A stretch of DNA of 64,000 nucleotides from Photobacterium sp. SKA34 (GCF_000153325.1 NZ_CH724143.1:244784-308783); one strand, 5' to 3'. Shown: positions 20,867 through 31,564, numbered from the stretch's first letter. The notes: generated from the letters alone by a model not told the origin. Program-made: numbers and translations.

Positions 20867-21311
20867 AATTATTCCATTAGGCACCCAGCATGTTGATGAT
20901 GTTTGGCGTATTGAACAAGTAGCTCATGCTTTTCCATGGGCTGAGTCGATGATCCGTAAAGAGCCAAATCGTATTGCTGCTAATTATGTGTTAGTTGTTG
21001 ATGAGCAGGTAGTAGGTTACTGCTTTGGTCAATTAGTGGCGGGTGAAGGAACACTGTTAAATATTGCAATTGATCCTACTCATCAACGAAAGGGATATGG
21101 CAAGGTGTTACTCAATGGTTTTATTGATGCGTTAGAAGCCAAGCAAGCGGAAGAGATCTGGTTAGAAGTTCGTGAGAGTAACACTGGTGCGTATAAACTT
21201 TATGAAGCAACTGGCTTTAATGAAACCAATCGCCGTATTGATTACTACCCAACGGAAAATGGGCGTGAAGATGCCTTGATCATGGCGTATATGTTTATGC
21301 CTTTTGGCTAA
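20856..21311 (+). CDS. rimI: ribosomal protein S18-alanine N-acetyltransferase RimI
   Basis: GNAT enzyme that acetylates the N-terminal Ala of S18. The 151 residues begin MTYKIIPLGTQHV; the acetyl-CoA binding loop is IDPTHQRKGYGKVLL (about 69-83) and the family end GRREDALIM-like stretch is present as GREDALIMAY. The ATG is within the holD end, giving an 11-bp overlap and coupled translation. Confidence 0.94.
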   Translation: MTYKIIPLGTQHVDDVWRIEQVAHAFPWAESMIRKEPNRIAANYVLVVDEQVVGYCFGQLVAGEGTLLNIAIDPTHQRKGYGKVLLNGFIDALEAKQAEEIWLEVRESNTGAYKLYEATGFNETNRRIDYYPTENGREDALIMAYMFMPFG

Positions 21312-21340
21312 GTCCAAAATCTGTGATTAAGTGATATAAA

Positions 21341-21366
21341 AAAGCCGAGCGTGATGCTCGGCTTTG
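21341..21366. terminator. bidirectional terminator rimI/prfC
   Basis: AAAGCCGAGC-GTGAT-GCTCGGCTTT between convergent rimI and prfC. Confidence 0.75.
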
Positions 21367-21385
21367 TTCTATCTAGCTGAGGTGA

Positions 21386-22975
21386 TTAGTGCTCACGAGT
21401 TGCACGGAAATCAACTTCAGGGAAACGCTCTTTTGCAAGGTTTAAGTTAACCATAGTTGGTGCAATATAAGAGAGATTATCGCCACCATCGAGTGCAAGG
21501 TTTGATTGGTTCTTACGCTTAAACTCTTCGAGTTTTTTCACGTCATTACACTCAACCCAACGCGCAGTTGCTACGTTAACGCCTTCATAGATCGCTTCAA
21601 CATTATATTCAGCTTTAAGACGGGCAACAACCACATCAAACTGAAGTACACCAACCGCACCAACGATCAAATCGTTGTTTTGTAGTGGACGGAATACCTG
21701 TACGGCACCTTCTTCTGAAAGCTGTACCAGACCTTTTAATAGCTGCTTTTGCTTTAGTGGATCTTTAAGGCGAATACGACGGAACAATTCAGGCGCGAAG
21801 TTAGGAATACCTGCGAATTTCAGGCTTTCACCTTGAGTGAAGGTATCACCAATTTGAATCGTACCGTGGTTATGTAGGCCAATAATATCACCGGCATAAG
21901 CCGTTTCTGCACGAGAACGATCACCTGCCATAAATGTTACCGCATCAGAAATACTTACATTTTTTCCAGTACGAACATGGTTCATCTTCATACCTTGAGT
22001 GTAAGTACCCGATACAATACGCATAAAGGCAATACGGTCACGGTGTTTAGGATCCATATTGGCTTGGATCTTAAATACGAAGCCAGAGAATTTCTCTTCC
22101 GTTGCTTCAACTTCACGTTCATTAGCTTGGCGTGCTAAAGGCTTTGGCGCCCAAGCTGTTAAGCCATCAAGCATGTGGTCAACGCCAAAGTTACCCAGCG
22201 CTGTACCGAAAAATACGGGGGTTAGTTCACCGGCTAAAAATAATTCTTCATCAAATTCATTTGATGCGCCCATCACAAGCTCAAGTTCTTCACGAAGTTG
22301 TTCAGCAAGCTCTGTCCCAATTGCTTCATCAAGATCTGGGCTTTCTAACCCTTTAATGATGCGTTGATCTTGAATTGTGTGGCCTTGACCTGTGCTATAA
22401 AAGATCGTTTCATCACGGTGAATATGGTAAACACCTTTGAACTCCTTACCACAACCGATAGGCCATGAAATAGGGGCACAAGCCATACCTAATTCATTTT
22501 CTACTTCATCAAGAAGCTCCATTGGATCACGGATATCACGGTCCAATTTGTTCATGAAAGTAACAATAGGTGTATCACGTAGACGGGTTACTTCCATTAG
22601 CTTACGGGTACGATCCTCGACACCTTTTGCCGCATCGATAACCATTAAACATGAATCAACAGCGGTTAGGGTACGGTAAGTATCTTCAGAGAAGTCTTCG
22701 TGTCCTGGAGTGTCAAGAAGGTTTACTAGGCACTCGTTATATGGGAACTGCATCACAGATGTAGTTACCGAGATACCACGTTCTTTTTCCATCTCCATCC
22801 AGTCTGACTTGGCGTGTTGGTTTGAACCACGGCCTTTTACTGTACCTGCTTTTTGGATAGCGTTTCCGAATAACAGTACTTTTTCAGTAATGGTGGTCTT
22901 ACCCGCATCGGGGTGAGAGATGATTGCGAAAGTACGACGTTTTGATACTTCGCCCTGAAACTGAGTTTGCGACAT
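21386..22975 (-). CDS. prfC: peptide chain release factor 3
   Basis: GTPase that removes RF1/RF2 from the ribosome after termination. The 529 residues have G1 SHPDAGKTT (about 20-28), switch [11 protein letters not shown]4 NKLD, and the RF3-specific C-terminal half. Monocistronic, ending at a shared terminator with rimI. The upstream gap to yjjV (22976-23192) holds nothing else recognisable. Confidence 0.97.
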   Translation of the reverse strand: MSQTQFQGEVSKRRTFAIISHPDAGKTTITEKVLLFGNAIQKAGTVKGRGSNQHAKSDWMEMEKERGISVTTSVMQFPYNECLVNLLDTPGHEDFSEDTYRTLTAVDSCLMVIDAAKGVEDRTRKLMEVTRLRDTPIVTFMNKLDRDIRDPMELLDEVENELGMACAPISWPIGCGKEFKGVYHIHRDETIFYSTGQGHTIQDQRIIKGLESPDLDEAIGTELAEQLREELELVMGASNEFDEELFLAGELTPVFFGTALGNFGVDHMLDGLTAWAPKPLARQANEREVEATEEKFSGFVFKIQANMDPKHRDRIAFMRIVSGTYTQGMKMNHVRTGKNVSISDAVTFMAGDRSRAETAYAGDIIGLHNHGTIQIGDTFTQGESLKFAGIPNFAPELFRRIRLKDPLKQKQLLKGLVQLSEEGAVQVFRPLQNNDLIVGAVGVLQFDVVVARLKAEYNVEAIYEGVNVATARWVECNDVKKLEEFKRKNQSNLALDGGDNLSYIAPTMVNLNLAKERFPEVDFRATREH

Positions 22976-23192
22976 TAGCGTGTTCTTTTTTAATAAAAGT
23001 ACTCCGTTGCTGCCGTATTACATCAAGCAAAGCAACAGAACAGAATGAATGGAGTGAGTTGTCGCTTATTGTCGCTGATTTTAGCGCGAGACTCAATCTA
23101 GGTGTATAAGAATCATTAAGAGTAGGTGGAAATAATCATTAAGCTTATATTGAATCACCACTATCAACATATTAGTTACGACAGGAATATTT

Positions 23193-23975
23193 ATGATAGA
23201 TACCCACTGCCATTTTGATTTTCCTCCCTTTAATGATGACCCAGAGCAAGCATTGTCTTTGGCGCAGGAGGGAGGAGTTAAACAGATCTTGATCCCAACG
23301 GTAGGACTATCGAATTGGGCTAAAGTACAGCAGTTATGTCAGCGCTATCCTGCACTTTATTACGGTTTGGGTATCCATCCTTTCTTTAGTTCTGAGCATA
23401 CTAGTGATTTTTGTCAGCGTTTAAATTTTGAGTTGAAAGAGGCCGTTAAACAACCGCATTCAAAATGTGTTGCTGTGGGTGAGTGCGGGTTAGATTTTAC
23501 GATTGAAACAGTTGATAGAGAGTTACAACAAACATGGTTACAAACACAATTACAGTTAGCTAATATCTATCGGCTGCCGATTATTTTGCATTGCCGTAAA
23601 GCTTTTCCAGAATTAATGCGAGCCATTAAAGCGAAAACTCCATCTCAAGGTGGGGTTTACCATGGGTTTAGTGGCAGTTACCAGCAAGCGGTTCAATTAA
23701 TAGATCTCGGCTTAAAAATTGGTGTTGGCGGCACTATTACCTATGAGCGAGCGAAAAAAACGCGAGAGACTATCACGAAAATACCACTTTCTGAGATTGT
23801 GTTAGAAACTGATGCGCCTGATATGCCTGTTTATAGCTTTCAAGGTCAGCCGAACAGACCGGAAAGAATCGCCTATATAGCGCAGTCTGTTGCATCTCTT
23901 AAAGGGATAAGTATCGAGTCTGTAACTGAGGCGACAACCTTAACGGCACATGAACTTTTTAAAATTCCATCGTGA
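23193..23975 (+). CDS. yjjV: TatD-family metal-dependent hydrolase, YjjV-like
   Basis: Predicted deoxyribonuclease-type TIM-barrel hydrolase of 260 residues. Metal ligands are seen in IDTHCHFDF (residues 2-10), GECGLDF (middle), LHCRKAF, YHGFSGS and LETDAPDMP. Activity is inferred from the TatD family; the precise substrate is unknown. It precedes nupC and the deo genes, as yjjV lies near deoCABD in E. coli. AGGAATATTT precedes the ATG. Confidence 0.9.
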   Translation: MIDTHCHFDFPPFNDDPEQALSLAQEGGVKQILIPTVGLSNWAKVQQLCQRYPALYYGLGIHPFFSSEHTSDFCQRLNFELKEAVKQPHSKCVAVGECGLDFTIETVDRELQQTWLQTQLQLANIYRLPIILHCRKAFPELMRAIKAKTPSQGGVYHGFSGSYQQAVQLIDLGLKIGVGGTITYERAKKTRETITKIPLSEIVLETDAPDMPVYSFQGQPNRPERIAYIAQSVASLKGISIESVTEATTLTAHELFKIPS

Positions 23976-23987
23976 TCTTGGTGCAAA

Positions 23988-24003
23988 ACGCAACCGATTG
24001 CGT
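23988..24003. promoter_or_regulatory. PurR-like operator upstream of nupC
   Basis: ACGCAACCGATTGCGT matches the E. coli PurR box (ACGCAAACGTTTGCGT) at 14 of 16 bases and is itself a 6+4+6 dyad with a CG centre, typical of LacI/PurR/CytR-type operators. Located 12 bp after the yjjV stop. Confidence 0.55.
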
Positions 24004-24032
24004 AAAACGTTTGCTTTTTGGTCTGGCTATCT

Positions 24033-24048
24033 TGTGAGCAAGATCACA
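24033..24048. promoter_or_regulatory. CRP site 2 of nupC promoter
   Basis: TGTGAGCAAGATCACA is a perfect TGTGA-N6-TCACA. Its centre is 52 bp upstream of the second CRP-like site, about -93 from the predicted start. Confidence 0.75.
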
Positions 24049-24084
24049 GACCGAGAAACTCTTGCATGGTTGTGGCTATAAAAC

Positions 24085-24100
24085 TGTGATGATGGCATTA
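24085..24100. promoter_or_regulatory. CRP site 1 (degenerate) of nupC promoter
   Basis: TGTGATGATGGCATTA has one perfect TGTGA half. Its centre at 24092.5 is near -41.5 if transcription starts about 7 bases after the -10, the class II activator position. Confidence 0.5.
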
Positions 24101-24121
24101 CTTTGTTAGCGATTGCATGCG

Positions 24122-24127
24122 TATAAT
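24122..24127 (+). promoter_or_regulatory. -10 element of nupC promoter
   Basis: Perfect TATAAT, with no good -35 box, as expected for a CRP-dependent promoter. Confidence 0.6.
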
Positions 24128-24194
24128 GCGCCGGACTCTTAAAGAGCCGAATTGTCGAGACGCCAAACTTAACTTAATAGGATAGACATAAACC

Positions 24195-25484
24195 ATGAGC
24201 ATGTTTATGAGCCTGGTTGGGATGGTTGTACTGCTACTTATTGCAGTTCTACTATCAGACAACCGTAAAGCAATTAATCTACGTACTGTTGGAGGCGCAT
24301 TCGCTATCCAATTTTTATTAGGTGCATTTGTTCTTTATGTACCAGTGGGTCGTGATGTGCTATATGGCATGTCTCAGGCAGTTGCTAATGTTATTGCTTA
24401 TGGTAATGACGGTATCAATTTCCTCTTTGGCGGTCTAACATCGGACAAAATGTTTGAAGTGTTCGGTGGTGGCGGCTTTGTATTCGCACTACGCGTTCTT
24501 CCTGTTATTGTTTTCTTTTCCGCGTTGATCAGTGTTCTTTACTACCTAGGTGTGATGCAAGTTGTTATCAATATCCTTGGTGGTGGTCTACGCAAAGTAT
24601 TGGGTACTTCTCACGCTGAATCTATGTCAGCGACAGCAAACATTTTTGTTGGCCAAACAGAAGCGCCGCTAGTTGTTCGTCCATTCATTCCTAAAATGAC
24701 TCAGTCTGAGCTATTTGCCGTAATGTGTGGTGGTTTGGCGTCAGTTGCTGGTGGTGTACTTGCAGGTTACGCACAAATGGGTGTTCCGCTAGAGTACCTA
24801 ATTGCAGCATCATTCATGGCAGCCCCTGGTGGTTTATTGTTTGCTAAAATCATTAAGCCAGAAACAGAGCAGCCTGTAGAGCAGATTGCAGGTGTCGACG
24901 AAGAAGGCGTTGAAAAGCCAGCTAACGTTATCGATGCAGCAGCAGCAGGCGCATCATCAGGTATGCAACTTGCGCTAAACGTAGGTGCAATGCTTCTAGC
25001 GTTCATCGGTTTGATTGCTCTAATTAACGGTATGCTTGGTGGTATCGGTGGTTGGTTCGGTATGCCTGAGCTGACTCTTGAACTTATTCTAGGTTACATC
25101 TTCGCACCATTGGCTTACCTTATCGGCGTTCCATGGGGTGAAGCACAAGTGGCGGGTTCATTCATTGGTCAGAAGATTGTTGTTAACGAATTCGTTGCTT
25201 ACTTAAACTTTGCACCGTACTTAAAAGACGTTGCTGATGGCGGTATGGTTGTGGCACAAACAGGTGTTGCAATGACTGAGAAGACTAAAGCTATCATCTC
25301 ATTCGCACTATGTGGTTTCGCTAACCTATCATCGGTTGCAATCCTACTGGGTGGCCTAGGTGGCCTTGCTCCAAGTCGCCGTGCAGAGATTGCTCGCTTT
25401 GGTATGAAGGCAGTAGCAGCTGGTACATTATCTAACTTAATGTCTGCAACGATTGCTGGTCTGTTTATCTCTTTAGCAATGTAA
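24195..25484 (+). CDS. nupC: concentrative nucleoside transporter, vcCNT type
   Basis: Inner-membrane cation-coupled nucleoside symporter. The 429 residues are dominated by hydrophobic segments and closely resemble the Vibrio cholerae CNT whose structure is known: start [14 protein letters not shown], the substrate-binding [12 protein letters not shown] (about 155-166) and the second-half NEFVAYLNF. Similarity to E. coli NupC is weaker, so the symbol denotes the family. It lies upstream of the deo genes, with a CRP/PurR-type control region before it and a terminator behind. Confidence 0.94.
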   Translation: MSMFMSLVGMVVLLLIAVLLSDNRKAINLRTVGGAFAIQFLLGAFVLYVPVGRDVLYGMSQAVANVIAYGNDGINFLFGGLTSDKMFEVFGGGGFVFALRVLPVIVFFSALISVLYYLGVMQVVINILGGGLRKVLGTSHAESMSATANIFVGQTEAPLVVRPFIPKMTQSELFAVMCGGLASVAGGVLAGYAQMGVPLEYLIAASFMAAPGGLLFAKIIKPETEQPVEQIAGVDEEGVEKPANVIDAAAAGASSGMQLALNVGAMLLAFIGLIALINGMLGGIGGWFGMPELTLELILGYIFAPLAYLIGVPWGEAQVAGSFIGQKIVVNEFVAYLNFAPYLKDVADGGMVVAQTGVAMTEKTKAIISFALCGFANLSSVAILLGGLGGLAPSRRAEIARFGMKAVAAGTLSNLMSATIAGLFISLAM

Positions 25485-25509
25485 TTGTAGAGATAACCGA
25501 ATAAAGAAG

Positions 25510-25541
25510 AACGCCTCAATGAAAATTGGGGCGTTTTTTTA
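25510..25541 (+). terminator. terminator after nupC
   Basis: AACGCC-T-CAAT / ATTG-G-GGCGTT stem followed by seven T. Confidence 0.85.
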
Positions 25542-25778
25542 TGCCTAATATTTTTGTTTATAAAAGGTAATCAACAGTAAAAGTAAACATTATGGCTATT
25601 GTTCTAAATTAACTTCATAAAATCGATTGCGTTCCCTTTTCTTATATTCCACTCTGCCATTCTTATGCCACAGATTATGAGTGTGTGGATACAGGTAATA
25701 TCAGGATCAGAAGCAATATAATGACGTAAAAAAGTGTTCATTAACTGTTTCTAATTCTCTATTTTAGTAAACACATTA

Positions 25779-26005
25779 TCCACTGGTGGAAACATAAGTT
25801 TAATAGGCTAAAGACGGCAGTCTTGCTATTATTGAACCTAACAAATATAGCTATTTGTAAGAGCGGACGAGTTGATCGGCTCTTGCGTGGGAATAGGGAT
25901 AAGTCATTTAGTAAGTATGCACTTACTGAAACTTCAAGGAATCAAGTCCGCTCATTTGTTGCAGTAGTTCTTACTGCATTCGGTAGCCTAATGAATAATC
26001 ATTAG
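25779..26005 (+). other. hairpin-rich intergenic region before deoC
   Basis: The 543-bp nupC-deoC gap holds no convincing gene. Its second half carries a series of perfect inverted repeats: 25779-25790 (5+2+5), 25811-25824 (5+4+5), 25841-25858 (7+4+7), 25910-25927 (7+4+7), 25961-25977 (6+5+6) and 25988-26005 (7+4+7). In addition GAGCGGAC at 25861-25868 pairs with GTCCGCTC at 25946-25953, and this pairing excludes a competing AAGAGC (25859-25864)/GCTCTT (25879-25884) hairpin. It could be a structured mRNA leader, a small RNA or a set of operators. No CRP consensus was found in the gap. Confidence 0.45.
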
Positions 26006-26083
26006 CGCTTTACCTTCGTTTATACTGATATTAGAGCCTTATAGCTAAGCGCTTTAAATGTAATATTACGACTGGAGATAGTC

Positions 26084-26860
26084 ATGAGCGATTTAAAAAC
26101 TGCTGCACTACGTGCACTTAAATTAATGGATTTAACAACACTGAACGATGACGACACTGACGCAAAAGTGATCGAGCTTTGTAATAATGCAAAAACAGTG
26201 GTTGGTAATACTGCAGCAGTGTGTATTTACCCTCGCTTTATCCCAGTAGCGAAAAAGCAACTACGTGAGCAAGGTACTCCAGATGTACGTATTGCAACGG
26301 TAACAAACTTCCCACACGGTAATGATGATATTGAGATTGCTGTTGCTGAAACCAAAGCGGCAGTGGCTTACGGTGCTGACGAAGTAGACGTAGTATTCCC
26401 ATACCGCGCACTTATGGTTGGTAATGCAGACATTGGCTTTGAACTAGTGAAGCAATGTAAAGCTGCATGTGGCGATAACGTACTGCTTAAAGTCATTATC
26501 GAAACCGGTGAGCTAAAAACCGAATCGTTAATTAAGCAAGCATCTGAAATTTCAATTAAAGCAGGCGCTGATTTTATTAAAACATCAACTGGTAAAGTGC
26601 CTGTTAATGCAACACCAGAATATGCGCAAATCATGCTTAACGTGATCAAAGATATGGGCGTTGCTAAAACTGTTGGCTTTAAGCCTGCTGGTGGTGTTCG
26701 CACAGCTGAAGATGCACAGCAATACCTAGCAATGGCTGATGATATTCTTGGTGCTGAGTGGGCTGATAGTCGTCATTACCGTTTTGGTGCATCGAGCTTA
26801 CTTGCTAATCTGTTACACACATTAGGTGAAGGTGAAGAAGCGGCGCAAGGCGGCTACTAA
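26084..26860 (+). CDS. deoC: deoxyribose-phosphate aldolase
   Basis: Cleaves 2-deoxyribose-5-phosphate to acetaldehyde and glyceraldehyde-3-phosphate, the last step of deoxynucleoside catabolism. The 258 residues are the proteobacterial class I form; the Schiff-base Lys166 lies in DFIKTSTGK and Asp102 in EVDVVFP. First deo gene; ACTGGAG precedes the ATG. A terminator follows before deoA. Confidence 0.97.
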   Translation: MSDLKTAALRALKLMDLTTLNDDDTDAKVIELCNNAKTVVGNTAAVCIYPRFIPVAKKQLREQGTPDVRIATVTNFPHGNDDIEIAVAETKAAVAYGADEVDVVFPYRALMVGNADIGFELVKQCKAACGDNVLLKVIIETGELKTESLIKQASEISIKAGADFIKTSTGKVPVNATPEYAQIMLNVIKDMGVAKTVGFKPAGGVRTAEDAQQYLAMADDILGAEWADSRHYRFGASSLLANLLHTLGEGEEAAQGGY

Positions 26861-26870
26861 TCCTTTATAA

Positions 26871-26900
26871 ACAAGGTGGTGAAATGCCACCTTGTTTTTA
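26871..26900 (+). terminator. terminator between deoC and deoA
   Basis: ACAAGGTGG-TGAAATG-CCACCTTGT hairpin followed by TTTTA. It suggests that deoC and deoA are partly uncoupled, unlike a simple four-gene operon. Confidence 0.75.
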
Positions 26901-27071
26901 ACTCTCTGGCGGCATTATTAATGTCGTACTAATTCTTTAATTGGCTTTTCCAGCACTGCACTTTCGTGGTTGTTGCCTTTTTTGCACCTAAAATTTAGAA
27001 ATAAAGCAAAATGAAAAATAATTAAAGCATTGGTAATCCCTACTTCGCTGAATTAAAAAAAGAGGACCAGC

Positions 27072-28403
27072 ATGTACTTACCTCAAGAAATCATTCGTAA
27101 AAAACGTGACAATATTGAATTAAGCGCCGATGAAATTAACTTTTTCATTCAAGGTGTAGCGAAAAATACCGTCTCTGAAGGCCAAATCGCCGCATTTGCA
27201 ATGGCGATTTATTTTAATGATATGACAATGGATGAGCGTGTTGCCTTAACGTGTGCGATGCGTGATTCAGGCATGGTGATTGATTGGGGATACATGCACT
27301 TTGATGGTCCTATTGTTGATAAGCACTCAACAGGTGGTGTAGGTGATGTCACTTCGCTGATGCTAGGTGCAATGGTTGCTGCATGTGGTGGTTACGTGCC
27401 AATGATCTCAGGTCGTGGCTTAGGTCATACGGGTGGCACATTAGATAAATTAGAAGCTATTCCAGGTTATAACATCACACCAACCAATGAAGTCTTCGGT
27501 AAAGTAACCAAAGAAGCCGGTGTGGCGATTATTGGTCAGACAGGCGATTTAGCACCAGCGGATAAACGTGTGTACGCAACACGTGATGTAACCGCGACGG
27601 TTGATAATATCTCGCTTATTACCGCTTCTATTTTATCGAAGAAATTGGCGGCTGGCCTAGATTATCTTGTGATGGATGTCAAAGTGGGCTCTGGCGCTTT
27701 CATGCCAACTTACCAAGCATCGGAAGATCTTGCAAAATCAATTGTAGCTGTTGCAAATGGTGCTGGCACTTGTACTTCTGCATTGTTAACGGATATGAAC
27801 CAAGTATTAGCATCAAGTGCGGGTAACGCTGTTGAAGTACGTGAAGCGGTACAGTTTCTAACCGGTGATTACCGTAACCCTCGTTTGTTTGAAGTAACCA
27901 TGGCACTGTGTGCAGAAATGTTAGTGATCAGTAAATTAGCAGCTGATACCCAACAAGCGCGTGCAAAACTGCAGGCTGTATTAGATAACGGTCAAGCGGC
28001 TGAGCGGTTTGGTAAAATGGTAGCTGGCTTAGGTGGCCCTACTGATTTTATCGAAAACTATGACAACTATTTAGAGAAAGCAGAGATTGTAAAACCAGTA
28101 TTTGCGGAAACAACGGGTTTTGCTCATGCTATGGATACGCGTGGCTTAGGTATGGCGGTTGTTGGTATGGGCGGTGGTCGTCGTGTAGCTAGCGATAATA
28201 TTGACTATGCGGTTGGCTTTAGTGACATGATCCGTTTAGGTGAGGAAGTTTACGCCGATACCCCTCTTGCAATGGTACATGCTCGTACTGAAGCGCAATG
28301 GGAAGAAGCAGCGAAAGCGATTCGCAGTAATATTACGGTGAATGAGAGCAAACCGGAAGCGACTCCTGAAGTTTACCGTCGTATCAGCAAACAAGATGTG
28401 TAA
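27072..28403 (+). CDS. deoA: thymidine phosphorylase
   Basis: Phosphorolysis of thymidine to thymine and deoxyribose-1-phosphate. The 443 residues show the family signature [16 protein letters not shown] (about 116-131), [10 protein letters not shown] and the KVGSGAFM loop. AGAGGACC precedes the ATG. The stop is only 10 bp before deoB, so deoA-deoB form a tight pair. Confidence 0.97.
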   Translation: MYLPQEIIRKKRDNIELSADEINFFIQGVAKNTVSEGQIAAFAMAIYFNDMTMDERVALTCAMRDSGMVIDWGYMHFDGPIVDKHSTGGVGDVTSLMLGAMVAACGGYVPMISGRGLGHTGGTLDKLEAIPGYNITPTNEVFGKVTKEAGVAIIGQTGDLAPADKRVYATRDVTATVDNISLITASILSKKLAAGLDYLVMDVKVGSGAFMPTYQASEDLAKSIVAVANGAGTCTSALLTDMNQVLASSAGNAVEVREAVQFLTGDYRNPRLFEVTMALCAEMLVISKLAADTQQARAKLQAVLDNGQAAERFGKMVAGLGGPTDFIENYDNYLEKAEIVKPVFAETTGFAHAMDTRGLGMAVVGMGGGRRVASDNIDYAVGFSDMIRLGEEVYADTPLAMVHARTEAQWEEAAKAIRSNITVNESKPEATPEVYRRISKQDV

Positions 28404-28413
28404 TGGAGTAACA

Positions 28414-29634
28414 ATGAAACGTTCAATTATTTTAGTGCTAGATTCTTTTGGTATTGGTGCCTCTGCAGATGCGGATAAATTTGGTGATGTAGGTGCAAAT
28501 ACTTTTGGTCACATAGCACAGGCGTGTACACGTGGCGAAGCAAATAACGGCGATCGCAACGGTCCATTACACTTACCTAATTTAACCAAACTCGGACTAG
28601 CAAAAGCGTGTGAAGAATCATGCGGTAGCTTCCCTGAAGGCATGGATCCAAACTCTGAGATCACTGGTGCTTATGGTCATGCTCAAGAACTTTCTTCAGG
28701 TAAGGACACACCGTCTGGTCACTGGGAAATTGCAGGTGTACCTGTATTGTTTGAATGGGGTTACTTTAGCGATAAAGCAAACAGTTTTCCTAAAGAACTA
28801 ACCGATCGCATTCTTGCTCGTGCAGGCTTAGACGATTTCTTAGGTAACTGTCATGCATCAGGTACACAAGTGCTTGATGATTTGGGCGAAGAGCACATGA
28901 GAACGGGTCAACCAATCTTCTATACGTCTGCTGACTCAGTATTTCAGATTGCATGTCATGAAGAGACATTTGGTTTAGATCGCCTATTAGATCTTTGTCA
29001 AATTGCCCGTGAAGAGCTAGAAGATTACAACATTGGTCGTGTTATCGCGCGTCCATTTATCGGTGCGGGTAAAGGTCAATTTGAACGTACGGGTAATCGT
29101 CGTGATTTATCACTTGAGCCACCGGCTGCAACAGTGCTGCAAAAACTTGTTGATGAAAAACAAGGTGAAGTGGTATCGATTGGTAAAATTTCCGATATCT
29201 ATGCAGGCTGTGGTATTTCAAGCAAAGTAAAAGCGACAGGTATTCCTGCTTTATTTGATGCGACACTAGAACAAATGAAACATGCGGGTGACAACACTAT
29301 CGTATTTACCAACTTTGTTGATTTTGATTCAGCTTATGGGCACCGCCGAAATGTTGCGGGTTATGCGGCTGCGCTTGAGTACTTCGATCGTCGTCTACCT
29401 GAGATTTTAGCGTTACTTCAAGATGACGATGTACTGATCATCACCGCCGATCATGGTTGTGATCCAACATGGCCAGGCACAGATCATACCCGTGAACACA
29501 TTCCAGTATTGGTATCGGGTCCTAAAGTTAAGCCGGGTTCATTAGGTTTACGTGAAAGCTTTGCTGATATTGGTCAGAGCCTAGCGGAGTACTTTGGAAC
29601 ATCTGATATGGAATACGGTAAGTCGTTTCTATAA
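28414..29634 (+). CDS. deoB: phosphopentomutase
   Basis: Converts (deoxy)ribose-1-phosphate to the 5-phosphate, linking DeoA/DeoD to DeoC. The ATG at 28414, after ATGGAGT, gives [15 protein letters not shown] and 406 residues; upstream in-frame codons overlap deoA and are rejected. Metal ligands are visible in [15 protein letters not shown] and [19 protein letters not shown], and the phosphothreonine region in [11 protein letters not shown]. Confidence 0.97.
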   Translation: MKRSIILVLDSFGIGASADADKFGDVGANTFGHIAQACTRGEANNGDRNGPLHLPNLTKLGLAKACEESCGSFPEGMDPNSEITGAYGHAQELSSGKDTPSGHWEIAGVPVLFEWGYFSDKANSFPKELTDRILARAGLDDFLGNCHASGTQVLDDLGEEHMRTGQPIFYTSADSVFQIACHEETFGLDRLLDLCQIAREELEDYNIGRVIARPFIGAGKGQFERTGNRRDLSLEPPAATVLQKLVDEKQGEVVSIGKISDIYAGCGISSKVKATGIPALFDATLEQMKHAGDNTIVFTNFVDFDSAYGHRRNVAGYAAALEYFDRRLPEILALLQDDDVLIITADHGCDPTWPGTDHTREHIPVLVSGPKVKPGSLGLRESFADIGQSLAEYFGTSDMEYGKSFL

Positions 29635-29644
29635 CTCAAATTAA

Positions 29645-29676
29645 AACAAGGGTAAATCTTATTTACCCTTGTTTAT
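29645..29676 (+). terminator. terminator after deoB
   Basis: ACAAGGGTAAAT-CTT-ATTTACCCTTGT, a 12-bp perfect stem, then TTTATC. Confidence 0.8.
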
Positions 29677-29805
29677 CATAAAAAAAGCATGATTATTTAG
29701 CATTTTCCACTTTATAATGCCAAACAATCACAGCATGTTTAGCTAAACGTTAGTGATTAATTTTTAACACTGACAGCTAACTAAAAATAGGAAAAGGATA
29801 CAACT

Positions 29806-30528
29806 ATGGCTACTCCACATATTAATGCTGAAATGGGTGATTTTGCAGATGTAGTTTTAATGCCGGGCGATCCGCTTCGTGCTAAATACATCGCTGAAAC
29901 TTTCCTAGATGATGCAAAAGAAGTATGTAATGTACGTAGTATGTTAGGCTTCACGGGCACTTACAAAGGTCGTAAGATCTCTGTTATGGGTCACGGTATG
30001 GGTATTCCATCATGTTCTATCTACGCAACAGAATTAATCAAAGATTTTGGTGTGAAGAAGATCATTCGTGTGGGTAGTTGTGGTGCAGTACGTGATGACG
30101 TTAAGCTACGTGACGTTGTTATCGGTATGGGTGCATCAACAGATTCTAAAGTAAACCGTATTCGTTTTGGCGGTCATGACTTTGCAGCGATTGCTGATTT
30201 CGGCATGGTACAAAATGCGGTAGATGCAGCTAAAGCGAAAGGTATTCCAGTTAAAGTGGGTAATATCTTCTCTGCGGATCTGTTCTACAATCCTGATTTT
30301 GAATTTTTCAAAACAATGGATAAGTACGGCATCGTTGGCGTTGAAATGGAAGCGGCTGGTATCTATGGTGTTGCAGCTGAGTTTGGTGCAAAAGCATTAA
30401 CTATCTGTACTGTTTCTGATCACATTCTACGTGGTGAAGCAACAACATCTGAAGAGCGTCAATTGACATTCAATGAGATGATCGAAATCGCGTTAGATTC
30501 TGTGATCCTAGGTGATGCAGAAGCATAA
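29806..30528 (+). CDS. deoD: purine nucleoside phosphorylase, DeoD type
   Basis: Hexameric phosphorolysis of (deoxy)purine nucleosides. The 240 residues include the start [21 protein letters not shown], the GHGMGIPS loop, the active-site VEMEAAG (about 178-184) and SDHILRGE with the catalytic Asp. AGGAAAAGG lies upstream of the ATG. Set off from deoB by a strong terminator; a TATAAT at 29713-29718 suggests its own promoter. Confidence 0.97.
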   Translation: MATPHINAEMGDFADVVLMPGDPLRAKYIAETFLDDAKEVCNVRSMLGFTGTYKGRKISVMGHGMGIPSCSIYATELIKDFGVKKIIRVGSCGAVRDDVKLRDVVIGMGASTDSKVNRIRFGGHDFAAIADFGMVQNAVDAAKAKGIPVKVGNIFSADLFYNPDFEFFKTMDKYGIVGVEMEAAGIYGVAAEFGAKALTICTVSDHILRGEATTSEERQLTFNEMIEIALDSVILGDAEA

Positions 30529-30545
30529 TCTTTACTGATTAAGCA

Positions 30546-30583
30546 CAAAAAAACGGAAACAGCTCGCTGTTTCCGTTTTTTTA
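30546..30583. terminator. bidirectional terminator deoD/ytjB
   Basis: AAAACGGAAACAG-CTCG-CTGTTTCCGTTTT with flanking A and T runs, between convergent genes. Confidence 0.9.
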
Positions 30584-30616
30584 TCTTGTTAATTTGTCTG
30601 TGATTAACAAACGTAT

Positions 30617-31231
30617 TTAGTCTTTCGCGTTTGCCGTAAGAAAAAACGGAAAGTGCCAGATGTCTTTTCTGCGACCAAAGGTAAAAGCAAGCAACAACCC
30701 AATCATCAATGAAGCCAGTGTTAAGCCTCGAATAATATGGGTCATATAATGAATTTGGTCTTTGGCATTAGCTAACAATTTATTGTGCTCAAGCGTAATA
30801 CGAACAAAACCAATCACATGCTTATTTGCAAAAATAGGCTCAACAATTTGCTGGCGACCAATACTTGCCATCGCAAGCGGTGTTGATAGTCCAGTTAGTT
30901 GTGGCAATGGCATCGAGTTGTCTGTTTTTGCCAAGGTCAAACCTTCAATATTGTAGATAGTAGCGTCTAAAATTAAAGACTCCCCGGATAAGTTATTAAC
31001 CAACTTTTGCAATTTATCTTGGTTATTATCCGTAATATCACTGGCTGCATTTTCTGCCGCTTGTCGTACTAACATGCGTGATAATGTTTGAGTTTGTTCA
31101 CTTAGCATTTGGTAATTACGCTGGGTTAAGAGCGCGCCGTATTCCAGCATTCCAATTAATGCCAAGCTACATAATAGGAGAACAGAAAGTCGTCCTAGAT
31201 GTTGCCAGCGTTTCTTTTTCCACTTTATCAT
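30617..31231 (-). CDS. ytjB: AhpA/YtjB family inner-membrane protein
   Basis: Membrane protein of 204 residues with an N-terminal anchor (about 14-33), a periplasmic region (34-165) and a second membrane segment (about 170-187), ending with a basic tail. The divergent place beside serB is that of E. coli ytjB (smp). The periplasmic part looks like a small sensor-type domain, but no function can be given. Confidence 0.8.
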   Translation of the reverse strand: MIKWKKKRWQHLGRLSVLLLCSLALIGMLEYGALLTQRNYQMLSEQTQTLSRMLVRQAAENAASDITDNNQDKLQKLVNNLSGESLILDATIYNIEGLTLAKTDNSMPLPQLTGLSTPLAMASIGRQQIVEPIFANKHVIGFVRITLEHNKLLANAKDQIHYMTHIIRGLTLASLMIGLLLAFTFGRRKDIWHFPFFLTANAKD

Positions 31232-31564
31232 CGAGTTAACCTTTGCTGTGTTCTGGTGGTATTTTACACGATAATGGAGTGGTTAAGAATATCCCCGTTT
31301 ATTTGATTTATTGTTAATAAAAACAATATTTTAAATATATTTACTGATTTTTAGTCATAAATAATTACTCTTTTTATTGTATTTATTTAAGATAAGTAAG
31401 TGAAAATTAACTATGTTTTATTACAGTTTAGTAACATTTTTGGGTTGCTCTTCACTATCTGTATCGGTAGTTTGTAAAGAAGTAGCGACAAGTTGCACCA
31501 TTATTATGATATTGCCATTTAAATCATCGTAATATAGCAATAAGTTACTTTTAGGATAAATAAT
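31232..31564. other. AT-rich divergent gap ytjB/serB
   Basis: 333 bp, very AT-rich, presumably carrying both divergent promoters. A short minus-strand frame inside lacks any ribosome site or homology. No clear operator, RNA gene or terminator seen. Confidence 0.5.

Noticed and set aside
25861..25953. tRNA-like outline with an 8-bp acceptor-like stem upstream of deoC
   Set aside because: The closing stem, a short D-arm-like element and a long hairpin suggest a tRNA at first sight, but no anticodon stem and no T-arm with the proper loop can be formed, and no CCA follows.
25823..26005. Small plus-strand open frame of 60 codons before deoC
   Set aside because: It overlaps the hairpin cluster, has no ribosome-binding site and no recognisable protein features.
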